The notes beneath the pieces were generated by a model. The model was not told the DNA's origin, made no database searches, and was given only the letters and a program-made list of their open reading frames with translations. A stretch of 64,000 nt of DNA from Marinisporobacter sp. (GTDB lineage Bacteria; Bacillota; Clostridia; Peptostreptococcales; Thermotaleaceae): contig JAOARP010000033.1 in NCBI GenBank assembly GCA_025210525.1, forward strand, positions 47,861 through 111,860, in the 5' to 3' direction. Shown here piece after piece: positions 59,760 through 64,000 of the stretch. Position 1 is the first letter of the stretch. Each line of letters begins with the position of its first letter. A program made the translations under genes and the position numbers.

Positions 59760-60656
59760 CTATTCCTCTGTTTGTTGATCCTTTTTCCTTGCTATCTCTT
59801 CTTGAGCTTTTTTACAGCAACAACCCATCCTTTTGATTTGTTCTTTATGATAAACAAATATATCATCGCTTAACTTATTTTCTTGTCCACCTTTTGTTTT
59901 TTCTAGTATATGACGAACCTTTACAGACTCTAATAATACATTATTCGCTATAACAATTCCTTCTCCATCTGGTGTAATTATCTTTTCTCCCTGCTCTGGA
60001 AGGTTTTCTCTAAGACATTGATAAGTTTCATGTTCATATTTTAGACAACACATCAATCTCCCACAGATTCCAGATATTTTTGTTGGATTTAGCGATAAAC
60101 TTTGTTCCTTTGCCATTTTTATAGATACAGGCTCAAAATCCCCTAGCCAAGTAGCACAACAAAGCCCTTTTCCACAAGGACCTATTCCACCAATCATTTT
60201 TGCTTCATCTCTAACACCGATTTGCCTAAGCTCTATTCTTGTTTTAAAGACAGCTGCCAAATCTTTTACTAGCTCTCTAAAGTCTACTCTTCCATCTGCT
60301 GTAAAGTAAAATATTACTTTATTGTTATCAAATGTATATTCTACATCTATAAGCTTCATCTCTAACTGATGGATATCAATTTTCTCTAAGCAGATTTCAA
60401 AAGCTTCTTTTTCTTTTTCTATATTTTGATTATTTTGGGTTTCATCTTCTAAAGTGGCAACCCTCAATACTTTTTTTAATGGCGCTACAATATCATCTTC
60501 TTTGATTTCTTTTGGTCCTACAACCACTTCTCCAAATTCTACTCCTCTTGCAGTCTCTACTATAACATTTTGACCTTTTTCAATGACGATTTCATCTGGA
60601 TCAAAATAATATATTTTCCCTGCTTTTTTAAATCTTACTCCCACAACGGTTACCAT
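59760..60656 (-). CDS. ricT: YaaT/RicT, PSP1-domain protein
   Basis: A 298-residue PSP1-domain protein. The N-terminal VVGVRFKKAGKIYYFDPDE and the conserved cysteine sites GPCGKGLCCATWLG and GICGRLMCCLKYEHETY fit RicT (YaaT), which in Bacillus forms a [4Fe-4S]-containing complex with RicA and RicF that helps mRNA maturation and sporulation phosphorelay. The C-terminus has a further cysteine run (CCCKK). It begins 1 bp after holB. Confidence 0.95.
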   Translation of the reverse strand: MVTVVGVRFKKAGKIYYFDPDEIVIEKGQNVIVETARGVEFGEVVVGPKEIKEDDIVAPLKKVLRVATLEDETQNNQNIEKEKEAFEICLEKIDIHQLEMKLIDVEYTFDNNKVIFYFTADGRVDFRELVKDLAAVFKTRIELRQIGVRDEAKMIGGIGPCGKGLCCATWLGDFEPVSIKMAKEQSLSLNPTKISGICGRLMCCLKYEHETYQCLRENLPEQGEKIITPDGEGIVIANNVLLESVKVRHILEKTKGGQENKLSDDIFVYHKEQIKRMGCCCKKAQEEIARKKDQQTEE

Positions 60657-60657
60657 T

Positions 60658-61638
60658 TTATACCTCCTGTATGGTTAAAAGCATCATTTCAATAGCCAAT
60701 TGAAAATTGACATTTGCTTTTATATCATTTTTTGTTTTTTCTATTGTACTAATAATATTTCCTATTTTATTATACCCTATAGTATACATATGCTTTTGTA
60801 AAGTTTCTTCTTGATCTATATTAATCAAAAACTGATCTTCCCCTGTTTGGCTGAGTAAAAGTATATCTCTAAACCAAAAAAGCATAAAATCCAGTATCTC
60901 ATATATATCTTCTTTATTCTTTTGAAAAAATTCAACGAGATCAAATACAATAAGAGCATCTTTATTCAACAGTTTTTCTATTACTTGTATGGTTTCTTCT
61001 CTTTTATTTTTAAATTCTTCTGATTCTTTTAGCTGTAATGCTTTTCCTAAAATACCATCAGAAAAAGCAGCTAAAATTTTAGCTTCCTCTGAAGGTACAT
61101 GATATTTATTTTTTAAAAATTCTTCTATGATTTTTTCTCCAATGGGAGAAAATTTTAATATCTGACAACGCGACTTAATCGTTGGTAAAAAACTATTTGC
61201 ATTGTCGCTAATCAATATAATTATAGCGTATTCTGGTGGTTCTTCTAGTGTTTTTAATAGGCGATTTTGCGCACTAGGTGTCATAAGATTGGCATCTTTT
61301 ATAATATATATTTTCTTATCACTTTCATACGGTCTTCTCAATAAATCATGCTGAAAATCTTCTATTTGTTTATTTTTAATACTTTTCCCTTCTGGTTCAA
61401 TCATTTTTATATCTGGATGGTTATTGGTATTTACCTTCAAACAGGATGTACAATGATTACAAACATCTCCATCATAATTTTTACATTGTATAGCTTTTGC
61501 AAAGACCATAGCTCCATCCACCTTACCTACACCCTTTGGTCCTTCAAATATATATGCATGTGCAATTCGTTTATTTCTTATGGATGCCTTTAAATAACCA
61601 ATTACCTTTTCTTGTCCTATTATATCTTTAAAACTCAT
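60658..61638 (-). CDS. holB: DNA polymerase III subunit delta'
   Basis: A 326-residue clamp-loader AAA+ subunit. It has GPKGVGK with the following residues changed to VD (delta' subunits need not bind ATP), a zinc module (CKNYDGDVCNHCTSCLKV), and LKTLEEPPEYAIIILI with SRCQILKFSP. It loads the sliding clamp with DnaX and HolA. It is downstream of tmk, as in Bacillus. Confidence 0.96.
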   Translation of the reverse strand: MSFKDIIGQEKVIGYLKASIRNKRIAHAYIFEGPKGVGKVDGAMVFAKAIQCKNYDGDVCNHCTSCLKVNTNNHPDIKMIEPEGKSIKNKQIEDFQHDLLRRPYESDKKIYIIKDANLMTPSAQNRLLKTLEEPPEYAIIILISDNANSFLPTIKSRCQILKFSPIGEKIIEEFLKNKYHVPSEEAKILAAFSDGILGKALQLKESEEFKNKREETIQVIEKLLNKDALIVFDLVEFFQKNKEDIYEILDFMLFWFRDILLLSQTGEDQFLINIDQEETLQKHMYTIGYNKIGNIISTIEKTKNDIKANVNFQLAIEMMLLTIQEV

Positions 61639-61656
61639 TCAAATCCTCCAGTATTC

Positions 61657-62334
61657 TTAAAGCTTCTCTTTTACGAGTTGGTAAATCTCTTTATGAATTT
61701 CATCAATACCCTTTAGGGTTTGATCTTTGATACATTGAACTTTTCTCCAGTTATATTGTTCTGCTACCCATAAAGCATTTTCATACGTTTTTTGGAGATA
61801 TTCAAGATCCCTCTCATGTATATCCTTTTTCATCTCTCCACTTATTTTGTTGGCACGATTTTTCATTAATTGATAGCTTACCTCTGGGCTCATATTTAAA
61901 AATATGACTTCATCTGGAACAGGTAGCCCCATTTTTTTAAACTCTAAATCCCATAACCAATCTAAAAACTCTTTTTTTTCTTCTTGCGTGTAAAACTTTG
62001 AAGCTTGGTGAACCATATTAGAGGTCGTATATCGATCTGCAATAATAATTCCACCAGCTTCTAAAAAGGTTTTCCAGTCCTTCACATATGAAGCATATCG
62101 ATCTACTGCATAAAAAGTAGAAGCTGTATAAGGATTTACATCATCTGGTTTACTTCCAAAGTCTCCATTAAGATACATCTTTACAAGTGCAGAAGAATCA
62201 CTCTCATAATTAGGAAACGTAATTTTTTTTATCTTCATTCCTTCATCTAATAATCTATTATATAATTTCTCTGATTGGGTAGCTTTTCCGCTAGCATCTA
62301 CTCCTGATTCAATAACAAATAATTTTCCCTTCAC
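61657..62334 (-). CDS. tmk: Thymidylate kinase
   Basis: A 225-residue P-loop kinase of the dTMP kinase family. It has the P-loop GVDASGKATQSE, thymidylate motif IADRYTTSNMVHQASK and VPDEVIFLNMSPEVSYQL with the basic lid region. It phosphorylates dTMP to dTDP. The P-loop and DRY motif differ slightly from those of Bacillus tmk (GLDGSGKTTQ), so it may belong to the clostridial long branch. It is in the conserved gin-tmk-holB order. Confidence 0.93.
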   Translation of the reverse strand: MKGKLFVIESGVDASGKATQSEKLYNRLLDEGMKIKKITFPNYESDSSALVKMYLNGDFGSKPDDVNPYTASTFYAVDRYASYVKDWKTFLEAGGIIIADRYTTSNMVHQASKFYTQEEKKEFLDWLWDLEFKKMGLPVPDEVIFLNMSPEVSYQLMKNRANKISGEMKKDIHERDLEYLQKTYENALWVAEQYNWRKVQCIKDQTLKGIDEIHKEIYQLVKEKL

Positions 62335-62456
62335 AATTGCTCCTCCTGTGCCTAAAATAATACGATAACTATTATTATTTTAACATATCTTCCTCTATCA
62401 CATTATATTTTTGTAAAAAAATAAAGTCACCAACAAAAAGCTGATGACTTTCACAT

Positions 62457-62642
62457 TTACATAGAAACTAAAAAATTATGCCATAGTTTTTTTAAAATTA
62501 TATTATAATATTCATACTTTACGTCATCCATATCTAAAGTACTTATAACTCTTTCACAGTCTTCACATATGTATCCATCTAATACTTTTATATGCCTTTG
62601 TGCTTTTTCTTTGCACATACAACACGAGGCTGTCTGATTCAT
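62457..62642 (-). CDS. gin: Sigma-G anti-sigma factor Gin
   Basis: A 61-residue zinc-binding protein with two CxxC pairs (CCMCKEKA and YICEDCERV) and an acidic C-terminus. It matches Gin/CsfB, which blocks sigma-G (and sigma-E in some species) until engulfment is complete. ATG 62642 is preferred; GTG 62654 overlaps the ribosome-binding site region. It sits at the head of the tmk cluster, as in Bacillus csfB. Confidence 0.9.
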   Translation of the reverse strand: MNQTASCCMCKEKAQRHIKVLDGYICEDCERVISTLDMDDVKYEYYNIILKKLWHNFLVSM

Positions 62643-62727
62643 ATACCTCACCAACCTTTTTATTCTGATTATTAACCTATATTTATTATTATATTCATTC
62701 CTAGGATGTCTCGTTATTCTTTTTCAA

Positions 62728-62762
62728 AAAAAATCCCATGTCATAGACATGAGATTTTTTAA
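62728..62762 (-). terminator. Intrinsic terminator
   Basis: Arms AAAAAATC.CATGTC/GACATG.GATTTTTT around a 3-base loop, after the 168-aa membrane protein gene. Confidence 0.88.
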
Positions 62763-62765
62763 ATT

Positions 62766-63272
62766 TTAACACATTTTTTGAAATGTTAAGATTCCATTTA
62801 ATATTTCTTTGTTTGGTTCTATAATAAACATATATTTTTCATCACTTCTTGTAAACTTGCCTATATACCAGTTTTTTGTGTTTTTTCCTGATACAAATCG
62901 ATAAACCTTCACCTTATTATTTTTTGCTTCTTGTAAATCCATTTCATCAAAAACCCTGAATTCTTGTAATTCATCAAGTTTTAATGTTAAAAATAAATGA
63001 TTTGCTTTTCCAAAAACTTTCTCCATAATAAATTCGTCGTCGATAATCTTATAATTGAAATAAGCTACATGGTTATATATGATCATCAAACAAGCTGCGG
63101 TAGCTCCTGCAAGGGTAAGTAATCCTCCGATAGTTCCTACAACAGGACTAGTACTTAATCCTTTTAGTCCTTTCATAGCCATGTTCATTGCGAATAATGG
63201 TCCGCAAATCATAAATACTACTTTCCAAAATGAAAGCTTCTTTTGTTTTATGGTTTGCCTAATCAATGCCAT
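62766..63272 (-). CDS. Unknown two-helix membrane protein (168 aa)
   Basis: A 168-residue protein with two N-terminal membrane helices (about 16-34 and 43-68). A C-terminal soluble domain (YFNYKIIDDEFIMEKVFGKANHLFLTLKLDELQEFRVF) looks like a PH-type fold. No family is named with certainty. It is monocistronic, between the rRNA operon and gin, with its own terminator. Confidence 0.75.
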   Translation of the reverse strand: MALIRQTIKQKKLSFWKVVFMICGPLFAMNMAMKGLKGLSTSPVVGTIGGLLTLAGATAACLMIIYNHVAYFNYKIIDDEFIMEKVFGKANHLFLTLKLDELQEFRVFDEMDLQEAKNNKVKVYRFVSGKNTKNWYIGKFTRSDEKYMFIIEPNKEILNGILTFQKMC

Positions 63273-63361
63273 ATTTTCTTCTCCTTATCTCGCTTAATAT
63301 TGATTCCCAATGGTATAAATATTATCATATCATCTTCTCTTCTTTTTCGCAAGATACATAA

Positions 63362-63392
63362 AAAAAAAGCTTCTATTATAGAAGCTTTACCA
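63362..63392 (-). terminator. Intrinsic terminator
   Basis: Arms AAAGCTTCTA/TAGAAGCTTT followed by a run of Ts on the minus strand, after the 59-aa ORF. Confidence 0.85.
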
Positions 63393-63413
63393 AGTTTTCA
63401 ACGCAAACTTTTT

Positions 63414-63593
63414 CTATTTTGCAATCTTAAGATAATTTTCCCTTGTATTTTCTTTTGAATGCATAAGTTGTCTTTCTCTTGTCTTTAATTTTTTAGGCTT
63501 TTTCAAATCTTTTGCTGTATCTACTAACAAATATAATTGAAGACAAGCTATAGGTATACACAACATAATAAGAAGTATTAGTTTTAAAATCAT
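63414..63593 (-). CDS. Small single-helix membrane protein (59 aa)
   Basis: A 59-residue ORF with one N-terminal helix (ILKLILLIMLCIPIACLQLYLLV) and a strongly basic tail (KDLKKPKKLKTRERQ). ATG 63593 follows AAAGGAT; a terminator follows. No family is known. Its own terminator and ribosome-binding site favour a real gene. Confidence 0.6.
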   Translation of the reverse strand: MILKLILLIMLCIPIACLQLYLLVDTAKDLKKPKKLKTRERQLMHSKENTRENYLKIAK

Positions 63594-63807
63594 CAAATCA
63601 TCCTTTTCTTTATTTTCACGAATTTAAGTAATTTAAAATAAATCTATGTAATTTTTCCATGCATATATATTCTATATATCTTTTATTTTTCCTTTGTTGT
63701 AACCTTAGTTCTTTTGTCCTATTTTCTCTTTTATTGCATCATTTTGTCATAGGTATCACTATATATTTTTTTATTTTTATACATACCTTATACATTCATA
63801 TTTTCAT

Positions 63808-63848
63808 AAAAAAAAAGAAAAGCTCAGAAAAAAATTTTCTGAGCTTTT
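63808..63848 (-). terminator. Terminator of the rRNA operon
   Basis: AAAAGCTCAGAAAA pairs with TTTCTGAGCTTTT immediately after the 5S gene, followed by a long T-tract on the minus strand. Confidence 0.92.
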
Positions 63849-63851
63849 TAA

Positions 63852-63966
63852 CCAGCAACGACCTACTCTCCCAGGCAGTTACCCACCAAGTACCATCAGC
63901 GCTGAAGGGCTTAACTTCTGTGTTCGGTATGGGAACAGGTGTGACCCCTTCGCTATTATTACTGGG
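63852..63966 (-). rRNA. rrf: 5S ribosomal RNA
   Basis: Minus-strand sequence contains the universal 5S blocks GGTCACACCTGTTCCCATA, CCGAACACAGAAGTTAAGC and TGGTACTTGGTGGG, closed by CCAG/CTGG ends. It is the last gene of an rRNA operon whose 23S gene lies beyond the right edge. Confidence 0.97.
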
Positions 63967-64000
63967 TTTTTGAAAGTTTTATACTCTCAAAACCAAACAA

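Overview
The window is AT-rich DNA from a spore-forming member of the Clostridia. The evidence is low GC, strong AAGGAGG-type ribosome-binding sites, many TTG and GTG starts, sporulation genes (spmA/spmB, gin, yaaT), an S-layer-homology surface protein and clostridial families (DUF1540, DUF3793, DUF3189, DUF2680). I cannot name the genus. No tRNA gene, CRISPR array, prophage or complete insertion sequence was recognised.

Layout. 1-7.6 kb is an iron region on the minus strand: a second feo operon cut by the window edge, a complete feoA-feoA-feoB-small membrane protein operon, a fur-family gene, an HD-GYP gene and a DUF2325 gene, with a divergent diguanylate cyclase. 7.7-16.7 kb holds an M20 amidohydrolase, a YeiH-type exporter, a GntR regulator, a serine-dehydratase-like enzyme, a frameshifted ornithine-cyclodeaminase-family gene, and a response regulator-kinase-LysR operon. 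16.8-22.4 kb has two small exported DUF2680-type proteins, a Mn2+ exporter behind a yybP-ykoY riboswitch, and a second two-component system with a SHOCT protein. 22.4-38.8 kb carries a CsoR-type operator in front of a membrane ferredoxin, an amino-acid ABC transporter, a PocR-domain kinase, a cobalamin riboswitch in front of two unknown small ORFs, a NitT/TauT-type ABC transporter, a ferric-type ABC operon divergent from DUF3793-flavodoxin, a CsoR repressor and assorted small genes. 38.8-41 kb is a long glutamine synthetase with a structured leader.

41-64 kb resembles the Bacillus subtilis csfB-tmk-holB-yaaT-yabB-abrB-metS-yabD-yabE-rnmV-ksgA neighbourhood, read on the minus strand from a 5S rRNA at the right edge. 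The metG part is headed by a T-box leader. The order is interrupted by an alarmone synthetase, VanZ, a TPR lipoprotein, a large SLH protein and spmAB.

The clearest theme is iron control. At least five promoters, driving feo twice, DUF2325, the ferric ABC operon and DUF3793-flavodoxin, have TTGACA and TATAAT-like boxes 17 bp apart with 15-bp Fur-type boxes placed on or just after them. Related boxes lie at both promoters of the divergent c-di-GMP pair. The feo promoter is embedded in the 3' end of the fur-like gene. The most puzzling unit is the cobalamin riboswitch controlling two unrecognised small proteins (46 and 66 residues).
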